This document shows positions 8,847-17,918 of a stretch of DNA of 56,479 nt, piece by piece (the stretch's first letter is position 1; each line of letters begins with the position of its first letter). The notes below the pieces were generated by a model. It had not been told where the DNA came from, searched no databases, and was given only the letters and a program-made list of their open reading frames with translations. The stretch spans positions 1 to 56,479 of the forward strand of contig NYSS01000106.1 in the NCBI GenBank assembly GCA_002683135.1, given 5' to 3'. This DNA is from Planctomycetota bacterium (GTDB lineage Bacteria; Planctomycetota; GCA-002687715). The position numbers were made by a program, and so were the translations under genes.

Positions 8847-9515
8847 ATGACGATGGCGTTCGAGCCTCGAGAGACGCTGAAGAAGGACCTGTTCGGCGTG
8901 ATCGAACGCGGCGTCGCCGCCGTCGGCGGCGAGGAGATCCCGGCGGTGCGCCGACACCTCGCCCGCGCTCCGTTGCTGTTGCGTCCCGTTGCCCGCCTCC
9001 TCGCCCGCCGTGAGTCGCGCGCCCTGGAGCAGCTCCATGGCGTCGACCGCGTCCCCCACCTCCTGCTCCGACAGCGCGCGTTCCATCTCCGCACCTGGAT
9101 AGACGGCGAGCCCATCAACCGCGCCCGCCCGACCGACCCCGCCTTCTACGCCGACGCGCTGAGACTGTTGCGGGAGGTGCACCGGGCGGGGATCACCCAC
9201 AACGACACCCACAAAGAACCCAACTGGCTCGTCACCCCCGAAGGTCGACCGGCGCTCCTGGACTTCCAACTGGCGACGCGTCACCGGCGCCGATCACGGT
9301 GGTTCCGCCTCTGCGCGCTCGAGGACATACGCCACCTCCTCAAGCACAAGCGCAAATACCGTCCCGACACGCTCACCGCTCGGCAACGCACCATTCTCCG
9401 CAACCGTTCCTGGCCCGCGCGGTGGTGGCGTCGCGCCGGCAAGCCCGTCTACCGTTGGATTACCCGGCGGGTGCTCCGCTGGCGAGACGACGAGGGACGG
9501 GGGACGCTCGGATGA
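8847..9515 (+). CDS. Small protein-kinase-fold protein (RIO/LPS-kinase-like)
   Basis: A 222-residue protein carrying the catalytic half of a kinase fold: the HxD-type loop HNDTHKEPNW (118-127, with H118, D120 and N126) and a DF motif (D139-F140, Gln instead of Gly next) matching the HGDxxxxN...DFG pattern of RIO and Kdo/LPS core kinases. The N-terminal lobe is short and the C-terminus is very basic (many Arg/Trp), which suggests membrane or polyanion association. The family commonly phosphorylates lipid-A core sugars or proteins; which applies here is unknown. It is alone on the plus strand, divergent from the lipoprotein gene. Confidence 0.6.
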   Translation: MTMAFEPRETLKKDLFGVIERGVAAVGGEEIPAVRRHLARAPLLLRPVARLLARRESRALEQLHGVDRVPHLLLRQRAFHLRTWIDGEPINRARPTDPAFYADALRLLREVHRAGITHNDTHKEPNWLVTPEGRPALLDFQLATRHRRRSRWFRLCALEDIRHLLKHKRKYRPDTLTARQRTILRNRSWPARWWRRAGKPVYRWITRRVLRWRDDEGRGTLG

Positions 9516-9601
9516 ACGCCACGTCGACCGGCGAGACCGGGCCCCCTCCGTAAGGATGCCCGACCGAGGTGCGAGGACGCGACGCAGATCCGCGAGACGC
9601 C

Positions 9602-10108
9602 CTATTCCACCGTCACCAGGGGCTCACCGTTGCCCACCGTCGCCCCCTCCGCGACCAGCAACCCGGTCACGGTCCCCTCGGACGGGGAGCGGATCTCGTT
9701 CTCCATCTTCATCGCCTCGAGGATGAGGAGGGGGGTCCCCGCCGTGACCTGTTCACCCTCCCGGACGAGGATCTTCACCACCCGTCCGGGCATGACGCTC
9801 TTGACGGTCTGCGGCCCCGTGTCGCCTGACGCCGCATCGACGAGCCGCGCGTTCTTCTGCTGCTCACTCTCGACCGTGAGGGTGATGTCATGACCGCGCA
9901 GCCCCACCCGGTACTGATCATCGGTGCGGACCACGGACACCTCATAAGCCGACTGGCCGAGCAGGAGGCTGAACAGGGACTGCCCCCCCGCGCCACGGAG
10001 GTCCGCGACGATGGACCGCCCATCCGACGTGACGTCCCACATGCCGTCGTCCCGGGGATCAACCTCGACACTGATCTCGCGATCGGCGTAGGTGACGACG
10101 TATTTCAC
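9602..10108 (-). CDS. Biotin carboxyl carrier protein of acyl-CoA carboxylase
   Basis: A 168-residue protein from GTG 10108. The C-terminal biotinyl domain (about 95-168) contains the canonical EAMKMEN biotinylation motif, where the central Lys carries biotin, preceded by VKSVMPGRVVKILV. The N-terminal part (about 1-75) forms a beta domain resembling the BT/linker domain of propionyl-CoA carboxylase alpha subunits. The start is set by a GGAGA Shine-Dalgarno and by the GTGA overlap with the biotin carboxylase stop. The carrier moves carboxy-biotin between AccC and PccB. Here carrier and carboxylase are separate polypeptides rather than one alpha chain. Confidence 0.88.
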   Translation of the reverse strand: MKYVVTYADREISVEVDPRDDGMWDVTSDGRSIVADLRGAGGQSLFSLLLGQSAYEVSVVRTDDQYRVGLRGHDITLTVESEQQKNARLVDAASGDTGPQTVKSVMPGRVVKILVREGEQVTAGTPLLILEAMKMENEIRSPSEGTVTGLLVAEGATVGNGEPLVTVE

Positions 10109-11607
10109 CTGTCGTCTCCGACACCGCGGCGGCGTCCCGCGAGCTTCCACGGGTCCATCCCGGCCCCCGCCACAGATCGCGTCGCGCGTTCACCCGCCGA
10201 CTGGTGCGCCACCAGCGTGGCGACGATGGCCGCGGCCTCGAGGACACCCTCCGGTGGCGCCGCAGGCGACATCCGTTCGAGGATCCCGGTGTCATAGGTG
10301 CCGGCGACGAACTCCTCGTCGCGGAGGACGCGGCCGAGATACGCGATGTTCGTCTTCAGGTCGGCGACCCTGAACTCCGCCAGCGCCTGCCGCATCCGCA
10401 CCAGCGCCTCTTCCCTGTCGCGGCCCCAGCACACCAGCTTGGCGAGCAGGGAGTCGTAGAAGAGCGACACCTCGAGCCCCGGATACAACGCCGAGTCGAG
10501 GCGCACGCCCGGGCCGCCCGGCACCGCCAGCGCATCGACCGTACCCACGGACGGGAGGAATCCGTTCTCCGGGTCCTCGGCGCATATGCGCGCCTCGATG
10601 GCGTGCCCCGAGATCGACAGGTCCGTCTCCGTGACCGACAGCGACTGCCCGGACGCCACACGGATCTGCTCCCGCACGAGGTCAACACCCGTGATCATCT
10701 CGGTGATGGGATGCTCGACCTGCAGGCGCGTGTTGACCTCCAGGAAGTAGAAGCTCCGGTCGTGGTCGACGAGGAACTCGACCGTCCCGGCACCCGTGTA
10801 CCCGATGGCGCGCGCGGCCTTGACCGCCGCCTCCCCCATGGCGGAGCGAAGCGCGTCCGTCATGAACGGTGACGGCGCCTCCTCGATGACCTTTTGATGT
10901 CGACGCTGCACCGAGCACTCGCGCTCGAACAGGTGGATCACGTTGCCGTGGTCGTCCCCGAGGATCTGGACCTCTATGTGATGCGGATTCTCCAGGAGCC
11001 GCTCCATGTAGATCGTGGCATCACCAAACGCCGTGCGGGCCTCCCCCTCCGCGCGCTCGAACGCGGACAACAGCTCAGCCTCTTCGCGGACGGCTCGGAT
11101 GCCCTTCCCGCCACCTCCGGCCGACGCCTTCAGCATCAGCGGGTAGCCGACACCGCGCGCCGCGTCGGCCAGGGTGTCTCGCGTCACCGCCTCGCAACCG
11201 GGGATGAGCGGGACCCCAACGGCCTTCATGGACTCGCGGGCCCGGATCTTGTCCCCCATCGCCTCCATGCACTCGGGGGTGGGGCCGATGAAGATGAGGC
11301 CCTCATCGGCGCACCGGCGAGCGAAGACCGCGTTCTCGGCGAGGAACCCGTACCCAGGATGCACCGCGGTGGCCCCGGTACGGCGCGCTGCATCGAGGAT
11401 CTTGTCCTGGTCCAGGTACGACTTCAACGGCTCGCTCTCGCCGAGGGCGACCGCCTCATCCGCGTAACGCACATGCAATCCTTGGCGATCCGCCTCGCTG
11501 TACACGGCCACGACCGGAAGACCGAGCTCATGGCACGCGCGGATAACACGGACGGCGATCTCTGCGCGGTTCGCTACGAGGATCTTCTTCGGCAGAGGGT
11601 CAGACAC
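10105..11607 (-). CDS. accC: Biotin carboxylase subunit of acyl-CoA carboxylase
   Basis: A 500-residue protein from GTG 11607, the codon just before the conserved KKILVANRAEIAVRVIRAC. It has the ATP-grasp signature (glycine-rich KASAGGGGKGIR), the HIEVQILGD segment, EVNTRLQVEHPITEMITG and the C-terminal biotin carboxylase domain. It carboxylates biotin on the carrier protein using ATP and bicarbonate. The frame is open for 78 more codons upstream, but that stretch is antisense-like, overlaps pccB and has no family similarity. It starts 10 bases after the pccB stop and ends in a GTGA overlap with the carrier gene. Confidence 0.92.
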   Translation of the reverse strand: MSDPLPKKILVANRAEIAVRVIRACHELGLPVVAVYSEADRQGLHVRYADEAVALGESEPLKSYLDQDKILDAARRTGATAVHPGYGFLAENAVFARRCADEGLIFIGPTPECMEAMGDKIRARESMKAVGVPLIPGCEAVTRDTLADAARGVGYPLMLKASAGGGGKGIRAVREEAELLSAFERAEGEARTAFGDATIYMERLLENPHHIEVQILGDDHGNVIHLFERECSVQRRHQKVIEEAPSPFMTDALRSAMGEAAVKAARAIGYTGAGTVEFLVDHDRSFYFLEVNTRLQVEHPITEMITGVDLVREQIRVASGQSLSVTETDLSISGHAIEARICAEDPENGFLPSVGTVDALAVPGGPGVRLDSALYPGLEVSLFYDSLLAKLVCWGRDREEALVRMRQALAEFRVADLKTNIAYLGRVLRDEEFVAGTYDTGILERMSPAAPPEGVLEAAAIVATLVAHQSAGERATRSVAGAGMDPWKLAGRRRGVGDDR

Positions 11608-11617
11608 AGGGCCCAGT

Positions 11618-13165
11618 CTACAGAGGGATGTTCCCGTGCTTCTTGCGCGGGATCTGGTCCTGCTTCCCCTCGAGCAGCCCCAGGGCTCCGATGAGGCGCG
11701 CGCGCGTCTCGTGCGGTTCGATGACGTCGTCGACGTAACCGCGCCCCGCGGCGACATAAGGATTCGCGAAGGTGTCGCGATACTCCTCCACGAGCCGGTC
11801 CTCGACCTGTTGCCGGTCTTCTCCCGCCTCGGCAATCTCACGCTTGAAGATGATCTCGACGGCGCCCTGCGGCCCCATGACCGCGATCTCGGCCGTGGGC
11901 CACGCCAGGTTCACGTCGCCACGCACATGCTTGGAGTTGAGGACATCGTACGCCCCGCCGTAAGCCTTCCGCGTGATGACCGTAATCTTGGGGACCGTCG
12001 CTTCGCAATACGCATAGAGGAGCTTGGCGCCGTGGCGGATGATCCCCCCGTGCTCCTGCGCGACCCCGGGGAGGAAACCGGGGACGTCCTCGAACGTGAC
12101 GATGGGGATGTTGAACGCGTCGCAGAAGCGGACGAACCGGGCGCCCTTCACCGACGCATCGATGTCCAGCACCCCCGCGAGGACGGCGGGCTGGTTCCCC
12201 ACGATCCCGACCGAACGGCCGTCAAGCCGCGCGAAGCCGACGATCAGATTGGCGGCGAACTGGGCGTGCAGCTCGAAGAAGCGGCCGTCGTCGACGATCT
12301 TGGTGACGACCTCCTTCATGTCGTATGGCCGGTTCGGGTTCTCAGGCACCAACGTATCGAGGGCCATGTCGGCCCGATCCGGCGTGTCCTTCGGCTCAAC
12401 GGAGGGCGGGTCCTCCATGTTGTTCAACGGGAGGTACGACATCAGCTCTCGGACGAGCGCGAGGGCCTCCTGGTCGGTCGCCGCGGACAGGTGTGAGACG
12501 CCCGACACGGAGCTATGGACGGACGCGCCGCCGAGCTCCTCGAAGGTCACCTCTTCGTGGGTGACGGTCTTCACCACGTTCGGCCCGGTGATGAACATGT
12601 AGGACGTGTCCTCCACCATGACGACGAAGTCGGTGATCGCCGGGCTGTACACGGCGCCTCCCGCGCACGGGCCCATGATCGCGGAGATCTGCGGCACGAC
12701 GCCTGAGGCGAGCGTGTTGCGCAGGAAGAGGTCGGCGTACCCGCCCAGGCTGACCACGCCTTCCTGGATGCGCGCCCCACCCGAGTCGCACAGGCCGATG
12801 ACCGGCTTGCCGGATTTCAGCGCCATGTCCATGACCTTGCAGATCTTCTGCGCGTGCCCCTCCGCGAGCGACCCGCCGAACACGGTGAAGTCCTGGCTGA
12901 ACACATAGACGTGGCGGCCGTCGACCGTCCCGTATCCCGTCACCACGCCGTCCCCCAGGACCTTCTTCTTGTCCATCCCGAAGTCCTGGCAACGATGGGT
13001 GACGTACATATCCATCTCGACGAACGAACCTGGATCGAGCAGCAGATCGATCCGCTCGCGAGCCGTCAGCTTGCCGCGGGCGTGCTGCGCGTCGATGCGC
13101 TCCTGTCCGCCACCGATCCGAGCGGCCTCGCGCATCTCCTCCAGTCGCTCATGTGGGGTCGTCAT
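11618..13165 (-). CDS. pccB: Propionyl-CoA carboxylase beta (carboxyltransferase) subunit
   Basis: A 515-residue carboxyltransferase with two crotonase-like halves: oxyanion glycine motifs in [12 protein letters not shown] and [12 protein letters not shown] in the N-half, and [19 protein letters not shown] plus [12 protein letters not shown] in the C-half. It transfers CO2 from carboxybiotin to an acyl-CoA; the operon context (epimerase and mutase) points to propionyl-CoA and (S)-methylmalonyl-CoA. Length is typical. The ATG at 13165 overlaps the stop of the epimerase gene (ATGA). Confidence 0.92.
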   Translation of the reverse strand: MTTPHERLEEMREAARIGGGQERIDAQHARGKLTARERIDLLLDPGSFVEMDMYVTHRCQDFGMDKKKVLGDGVVTGYGTVDGRHVYVFSQDFTVFGGSLAEGHAQKICKVMDMALKSGKPVIGLCDSGGARIQEGVVSLGGYADLFLRNTLASGVVPQISAIMGPCAGGAVYSPAITDFVVMVEDTSYMFITGPNVVKTVTHEEVTFEELGGASVHSSVSGVSHLSAATDQEALALVRELMSYLPLNNMEDPPSVEPKDTPDRADMALDTLVPENPNRPYDMKEVVTKIVDDGRFFELHAQFAANLIVGFARLDGRSVGIVGNQPAVLAGVLDIDASVKGARFVRFCDAFNIPIVTFEDVPGFLPGVAQEHGGIIRHGAKLLYAYCEATVPKITVITRKAYGGAYDVLNSKHVRGDVNLAWPTAEIAVMGPQGAVEIIFKREIAEAGEDRQQVEDRLVEEYRDTFANPYVAAGRGYVDDVIEPHETRARLIGALGLLEGKQDQIPRKKHGNIPL

Positions 13166-13557
13166 TCGCTGAGCTCCACCAGTACGCCACCCGTACCCTT
13201 CGGGTGCACGAACGCGACCCGCTTGTCGTGCGCTCCGGGCTTCGGCTCCTCATCGACGAGGCGCACTCCCGCCGCGCCCAGGTCGTCGAGCATCACCTCG
13301 ATACCGTCCACCCCGAGACACAGGTGGTGGATCCCCGGTCCGCGCCGGGCGAGGAACCTCCCGACAGGGGAATCATCCTCCGTCGGCTCCATCAACTCGA
13401 TGCGATGCGGCCCCTTAGTCAGGATCGCCACTCGGACCTGCTGAGATTGCACCACCTCGATATCTTCCAGGTCGAAGCCGAAGCGGTCCCGCCACAACGG
13501 GAGCGCTTCGTCGACGGAGGGAACGGCGATGGCCACGTGATCGATGCCCTTGAGCAT
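13162..13557 (-). CDS. mce: Methylmalonyl-CoA epimerase
   Basis: A 131-residue VOC-superfamily protein with two beta-alpha-beta-beta-beta units. The start [17 protein letters not shown] carries the first metal histidine; [13 protein letters not shown] carries the second; and [16 protein letters not shown] carries the terminal metal glutamate and the HPK motif typical of this epimerase. It converts (S)- to (R)-methylmalonyl-CoA between the carboxylase and the mutase. It lies 14 bases after mcmA and overlaps pccB by four bases, consistent with one operon. Confidence 0.92.
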   Translation of the reverse strand: MLKGIDHVAIAVPSVDEALPLWRDRFGFDLEDIEVVQSQQVRVAILTKGPHRIELMEPTEDDSPVGRFLARRGPGIHHLCLGVDGIEVMLDDLGAAGVRLVDEEPKPGAHDKRVAFVHPKGTGGVLVELSE

Positions 13558-13571
13558 GGGGGGATGTTAGC

Positions 13572-15191
13572 TCAAAGCACAGGGACTTCCCGGTACCTGC
13601 CGAAGACCGCCTCCAGCGCCTCGCAGATCTCTCCGATCGTGACCCGCGCCTCGACGCACTCAAGGACGCGAGGAAACAGGTTCTCCTGACCCCGTGCCGC
13701 CTTGTCGAGACCCGCGAGGGCGGCGTCAGCTGCTGCCGCGGAGCGGTCCGCCCGGACCTTGCGAACATGCTCCACGCGCGCCTCGGCCACCCGATCATCT
13801 ACCTTGAAGATCGCCTCCGGCGCGGGCTCCTCCTCCGTGTAGGCGTTCACCCCGACGACCTTGGACCGACCAGCCTCGACGCCCTTTTGATGCTCATAGG
13901 CGGACGCCATGATCCCGCGCTGGACGTAGCCCTGCTCGATCGCCGCGGGCGCGCCGCCGAGGCCATCGATCTCGTCGATGATCGCCTGGGCACGCTCCTC
14001 GAGTTGATCGGTCAACTCTTCCACGAAGGGCGCCCCGCCCAAGGGGTCGACGGTGGCGGCGACGCCGGACTCGCAAGCGAGGATCTGCTGCGTACGCAAC
14101 GCCAGCTTCGCCGACGCCTCGGTCGGCAAGCCCAGCGCCTCGTCTCGTCCGTTGGTGTGGAGGCTCTGCGTGCCGCCCAAGACGGCGGCGAGAGCCTGGA
14201 CGGTCACCCGGACGGCGTTGTTTTCGTGCTGCTGGGACGTGAGGGTGGAGCCCGCCGTCTGGGCGTGGAAGCGCAAGGCCCAACTCTTCTCGTCCTTGGC
14301 GCCGAAGCGCTCCCGCATGATCCTCGCCCACATGCGCCGCGAGGCGCGGAACTTGGCCACCTCCTCGAACAGGTCATTGTGGGCGTTGAAAAAGAACGAG
14401 ATGCGCCGCGCGAACCGATCCACGTCGAGCCCAGCGTCGACGGCGGCCTGGACATAGGCGATGCCGTTGGCGAGCGTGAACCCGCACTCCTGGGCGGCTG
14501 TACATCCGGCCTCGCGCATGTGGTAGCCCGAGATCGAGATAGTGTTGAAACGCGGGAGGTGCTCGGCCGCGTGTCCGAAAATATCGGTGATGATCCGCAG
14601 CGACGGGCGCGGCGGAAAACGGTACGTGCCGCGCGCCGAGTACTCTTTCAGGATGTCGTTCTGGATTGTCCCGCGCAGCGCATCACCCGCGACGCCCTGC
14701 TCCTTGCCCACCGCTGCGTAGAGCGCGAGCAAGACCACCGCGGTCGCGTTGATCGTCATGGACGTCGACACCTTGTCGAGCGGAATGCCGTCGAGCAGCT
14801 CGAGCATGTCGTCGAGAGTCGCGATGGAGACACCTACCTTGCCGACCTCGGGCCGCGCCAGATCGTGGTCCGGGTCGTAGCCGATCTGCGTCGGCAGATC
14901 GAAGGCGACGGACAGGCCTGTCTGCCCAGCCTTGAGCAGGTAGCGGAATCGCTCGTTCGTCTCTGCCGCCGTACTGAACCCCGCGTACTGACGCATGGTC
15001 CAGGGCCGACTGCGGTACATCTCCGAGTGCACACCACGGGTGTACGGATAGCTGCCAGGGAGCCCGAGGCCGTCAACGTCAGCCGCGTCGCCGTACAGGA
15101 CCTCTACGGGGATCCCAGACGACGTCTGGCGCGGGTCACCGCCGTGCTCCTCGCGGAACGCCGCGAGTTCAGGAGGGATGGGCTCGGTCAT
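13572..15191 (-). CDS. Methylmalonyl-CoA mutase, catalytic subunit without B12 domain
   Basis: A 539-residue protein covering only the TIM-barrel catalytic domain of coenzyme B12-dependent acyl-CoA mutases. Landmarks are [15 protein letters not shown] (58-72), [18 protein letters not shown] (193-199), SGYHMREAG (221-229) and [15 protein letters not shown]. Tyr69 and Arg199 match Tyr89/Arg207 of the Propionibacterium enzyme, supporting methylmalonyl-CoA over isobutyryl-CoA as substrate. The positions matching its Tyr75 and Thr77 are His55 and Glu57. The cobalamin-binding domain (DxHxxG motif) is absent and no such gene is in the window, so a separate small subunit must be encoded elsewhere. 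It is first in the propionate module, 31 bases after rpoN. Confidence 0.9.
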   Translation of the reverse strand: MTEPIPPELAAFREEHGGDPRQTSSGIPVEVLYGDAADVDGLGLPGSYPYTRGVHSEMYRSRPWTMRQYAGFSTAAETNERFRYLLKAGQTGLSVAFDLPTQIGYDPDHDLARPEVGKVGVSIATLDDMLELLDGIPLDKVSTSMTINATAVVLLALYAAVGKEQGVAGDALRGTIQNDILKEYSARGTYRFPPRPSLRIITDIFGHAAEHLPRFNTISISGYHMREAGCTAAQECGFTLANGIAYVQAAVDAGLDVDRFARRISFFFNAHNDLFEEVAKFRASRRMWARIMRERFGAKDEKSWALRFHAQTAGSTLTSQQHENNAVRVTVQALAAVLGGTQSLHTNGRDEALGLPTEASAKLALRTQQILACESGVAATVDPLGGAPFVEELTDQLEERAQAIIDEIDGLGGAPAAIEQGYVQRGIMASAYEHQKGVEAGRSKVVGVNAYTEEEPAPEAIFKVDDRVAEARVEHVRKVRADRSAAAADAALAGLDKAARGQENLFPRVLECVEARVTIGEICEALEAVFGRYREVPVL

Positions 15192-15222
15192 GACTTGGGC
15201 GGGTCCGGAGATCCGCGATCCC

Positions 15223-16665
15223 CTAATACTCCCGGCGCTGACGTGACGACGGGATGCTCAGGGCCTTTCGATATTTGGTCACCGTTCGACGCGCCACCTG
15301 GATGCCGTGGCTCTTCTCCAGCCGAGCGACGATTTCGTCGTCGCTGAGCGGGCTTGTCTTGTTTTCGCGATCGACGATCTCGGTGATCTTCTGCTTGACC
15401 GATTCGCGCGACTCCATGACGCCGTCCACCGAGCGGGTCCCGCCGGTGAAGAATCTCTTCAGCGAGAAGATGCCTCGGTGCGTCTGTATGTGCTTGTCGG
15501 ACGTAGCTCGCGAGATCGTACTCACGTGCACACTGAGATCGTCAGCGATGCGCTGCATCTTCAGCGGACGTAAATAGTGCGGACCGAAATCGAGGAAATC
15601 CCGTTGGTAGTGGACGATCCGCTTCGCGACGTCGAGCAGCGTCTTCTGCCTCTTCTCGATCGCCATGATGAACGCGCGCGCCGAGTCGATCTTCTTCTTG
15701 ACGTAGTCCCGGTAGTCCTTGCCCACGTCGTTGGATGAGAGCGCCAGTCGGTATTCGGGGTTGAGGCGCAGCTCTGGGACGTACTCATTCGCGAGCCTGA
15801 GGTCGTAATCGTTGCCGTTCCACTCGGCGATGACGTCCGGTGAGATGTAGTGGTTCGCCTCCTCGAATTCGGCGAGCCCGGGCCGCAAGGTCAACGACGC
15901 GAGCTCCATGAGGAGCTCCTTCAGGTCTTCCAACGACAGCCCGATCCCACGAGCCACCTTGGGGAGCCGGTTCTTGTCGACGTCCTCAAGGTACTTCTCG
16001 ATGAGCCGCCGCTTCAGCTCGACCTTGGGATCGCTCAGGTCGAGTTGCAGCAGCAGACACTCCTCGCGCGACCGCGCCCCGACGCCACGGGGCTCTAACC
16101 GCTGGATGCAGCCAAGCGCGTACTCCGCGTCCTCCATGTCGTACTTATCCGCGACCGGCTCCAAGACCTCCTCGAGGGGGTAGCTCAGGTAACCGTCGGC
16201 GCTGATATTGAAGATGATCTGCTCGGCGAGTTGCTGAAAGCGCTCATCCACGTCGAGGAGGAGGTACTGGGCCGTCAACTCGTCCTGCAGGGACGGCCCG
16301 GTGGAGGCCGTGTTCTGCATCGCCTCCATCTTGGCGTTCAGCAACCCCTCGTCACGCGAACGAGGTCGACGGAGCGACGGATCGTCCCAGATGTCCATCT
16401 GCTCGTAGCGCTCGAGCTCGTCCTCCTTGAGCCCTTCCTCTGACCCCTCCTTGACCTCCGCCTCCGTCCCGTTGCCACCCGGTTCCTCGTCGGTCACTCG
16501 CTCCGAGGGTGTCTTCTCAAGGAACTCGTTCGTGTCGAGCTCCTGCTCGATGACATCGAGCAGGTCCATCGCCGGGAGCTGGAGGAGTTCAATGGACTGG
16601 ATGATCTGCGGCGCGAGCCTGAGCTGAAGGTCCAGGCGCTGGTTGAGTCTGATGTCCAATCCCAC
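15223..16665 (-). CDS. rpoN: RNA polymerase sigma-54 factor
   Basis: A 480-residue sigma-54 factor. It has the Gln/Leu-rich activator-interacting region at the N-terminus (about 1-50, [23 protein letters not shown]), an acidic linker (about 55-115), the core-binding domain (about 120-320), the HTH region and the RpoN box [10 protein letters not shown] (458-467, canonical form ARRTVAKYRE) that recognises the -24 element. The start is GTG 16665, three bases after the recR stop, so it is probably co-transcribed with recR. Sigma-54 promoters need AAA+ activators, none of which is in the window. Confidence 0.95.
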   Translation of the reverse strand: MGLDIRLNQRLDLQLRLAPQIIQSIELLQLPAMDLLDVIEQELDTNEFLEKTPSERVTDEEPGGNGTEAEVKEGSEEGLKEDELERYEQMDIWDDPSLRRPRSRDEGLLNAKMEAMQNTASTGPSLQDELTAQYLLLDVDERFQQLAEQIIFNISADGYLSYPLEEVLEPVADKYDMEDAEYALGCIQRLEPRGVGARSREECLLLQLDLSDPKVELKRRLIEKYLEDVDKNRLPKVARGIGLSLEDLKELLMELASLTLRPGLAEFEEANHYISPDVIAEWNGNDYDLRLANEYVPELRLNPEYRLALSSNDVGKDYRDYVKKKIDSARAFIMAIEKRQKTLLDVAKRIVHYQRDFLDFGPHYLRPLKMQRIADDLSVHVSTISRATSDKHIQTHRGIFSLKRFFTGGTRSVDGVMESRESVKQKITEIVDRENKTSPLSDDEIVARLEKSHGIQVARRTVTKYRKALSIPSSRQRREY

Positions 16666-16668
16666 GCC

Positions 16669-17283
16669 CTAGGACTCCTCCTGGGGCGCGCTACGGCGCC
16701 CCTCCAGCGCGTCCGCGAGCACCTCCGTGCCCGCGAATTCGATGCTGAAGCCGGACGGCAGCCCGCGCGCGAGACGGGTCACGGACGCACCCAAGCCTTC
16801 TAGCCGACGAGCCAAAGCGAGGGCCGTCCCGTCGCCTTCGGCGTCCGGGTTGGTGGCCAGGATCACCTCGACCACGCCCCCGGCCCGGACCCGCTCGATG
16901 AGCCGCTCTGCGGTCAGATGCCTGAGTGCTGAGCCCTCGTGGGGGGACACGTGGCCCATGAGGACGTGGTACAGCCCCCCGTAGCGACCGGTCCGCTCGA
17001 ACGCGACCAGGTCCTTGGGGCTCTCCACCACCATGATCCTGGTGCGGTCGCGCTCTTCGTCGGAGCAAACTGGGCACAACGCCGCCTCGGAGAAGTTGAA
17101 GCAAGCACGGCACGGCTGAAGCGAGTCCTTCACCGTACGTATGGCGTCCGCGAGCCCGAGCGCCTCCTCCCTCTCAACCTTGAGCAGGTAGGTCGCCAGT
17201 CGCTCCGCACCACGCTGCCCGATACCGGGGAGGCGACCCAGCTCTTCGATCAACCGCTGCAGCGCTTCGGGATAGTCAGACAT
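16669..17283 (-). CDS. recR: Recombination mediator RecR
   Basis: A 204-residue protein with the family order: helix-hairpin-helix (RLPGIGQRGAERLATYLL, about 17-34), a C4 zinc finger (CRACFNFSEAALCPVC, about 58-73), a Toprim domain (IMVVESPKDL to ATNPDAEGDGTALAL) and the C-terminal Walker B-like segment (RLARGLPSGFSIEF). RecR acts with RecF/RecO in loading RecA at gaps. The ybaB-recR pairing downstream of dnaX is widely conserved; here 292 bases separate ybaB and recR. Confidence 0.95.
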   Translation of the reverse strand: MSDYPEALQRLIEELGRLPGIGQRGAERLATYLLKVEREEALGLADAIRTVKDSLQPCRACFNFSEAALCPVCSDEERDRTRIMVVESPKDLVAFERTGRYGGLYHVLMGHVSPHEGSALRHLTAERLIERVRAGGVVEVILATNPDAEGDGTALALARRLEGLGASVTRLARGLPSGFSIEFAGTEVLADALEGRRSAPQEES

Positions 17284-17398
17284 CGCGAACCAGTTTGCTC
17301 CGTCGCCAGATTACGGATCAGAACACCCTGTAGTGTCAGGGTTTGCACCTCCAATCTAAGCACCCCCCAGCAGGCTGTGAAGCCCGGCACCCTGGAAT

Positions 17399-17415
17399 CG
17401 GCACGCGGATTGCTA
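17399..17415 (+). promoter_or_regulatory. Sigma-54 (-24/-12) promoter-like sequence
   Basis: The sequence CGGCACGCGGATTGCTA has GG at 17400-17401 and GC at 17412-17413 with exactly ten bases between, matching the TGGCACG-N4-TTGCW consensus at all but the first position. It faces the ybaB/dnaX minus-strand genes, so a transcript from it would be antisense to ybaB. No plus-strand gene is visible downstream for several kilobases. It may be a real antisense promoter or a chance match. Confidence 0.4.
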
Positions 17416-17542
17416 TTGATTTCTACGGCACCCTTGATCCACGTTTGATCGGACCCCGCGGAAACCGCCAGGGAGTCTCACGATCGCCGGCGAGGAGCTG
17501 GATCCAGGGCTCGGGCGAGCCGTCCTCGCCTGGAATATCGGC

Positions 17543-17572
17543 AGCAGCCCGCGACCCGCGTCGCCGGCTGCT
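17543..17572 (-). terminator. Hairpin just downstream of ybaB
   Basis: Arms AGCAGCC-c-GCGAC and GTCGC-c-GGCTGCT form 12 pairs with one C-C mismatch and a CCGC loop. It starts 3 bases after the ybaB stop on the minus strand. There is no U-run, so it is a candidate intrinsic or Rho-assisted terminator or a 3'-end stabiliser. Confidence 0.5.
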
Positions 17573-17575
17573 CGC

Positions 17576-17896
17576 TCAGAACATCCCCGGCAAGTCCATG
17601 CCGCCGGTGATCTTGGACATCTCCGCCTCGTGGAGCGCGCGCGCCTTGTCCAACGCCTGCCGGACAGCCACGAGGATGAGATCCTCGAGCTCTTCCAGAT
17701 CATCCGGGTCAACAGCTGCGGGCTTGATGCGGATCGCCTCGACCTCCTGGAGGCCGTTAGCGACCACGCTCACCAAGTCCTCGGGAGCTTTACCCTCGAC
17801 CATCCGCTGCTTGAGGTCCTCTTGAACCCGGGCCATGTCATCCTTCATCTTCTTGGCCTGGCTGAAGAGCGCGTTTGGATCGAATGACTTCGCCAT
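17576..17896 (-). CDS. ybaB: YbaB/EbfC nucleoid-associated protein
   Basis: A 106-residue protein with the family's helix-strand-helix layout: a charged N-terminal helix (AKKMKDDMARVQEDLKQR), a beta hairpin with the VVANGLQEVEAIRI segment and a long C-terminal helix (LEDLILVAVRQALDKARALHEAEM) followed by a GG-Met-Pro-Gly-Met-Phe tail. It binds DNA as a dimer and is usually encoded between dnaX and recR, as here. It starts 22 bases after the dnaX stop. Confidence 0.93.
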   Translation of the reverse strand: MAKSFDPNALFSQAKKMKDDMARVQEDLKQRMVEGKAPEDLVSVVANGLQEVEAIRIKPAAVDPDDLEELEDLILVAVRQALDKARALHEAEMSKITGGMDLPGMF

Positions 17897-17918
17897 GGTC
17901 TGTCTCTCGGGGTCCTAT

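Larger units (their letters stand above)
17284..17575. other. 292-base intergenic region between ybaB and recR
   Basis: No credible ORF is seen. It holds the hairpin just after ybaB, a second smaller hairpin (GGCTCGGGCGAGCC, about 17509-17522), a 5-bp hairpin CCCTG/CAGGG near 17325, and a sigma-54 promoter-like sequence pointing away from recR. The recR promoter presumably lies here as well. Confidence 0.5.

Noticed and set aside
11608..11841. Upstream extension of accC
   Set aside because: The extra 78 codons overlap pccB and are Arg/Ser-rich without similarity; GTG 11607 precedes the conserved family start.
13767..15347. 526-codon plus-strand ORF across mcmA
   Set aside because: Shadow of the mutase gene; no start signal or family features.
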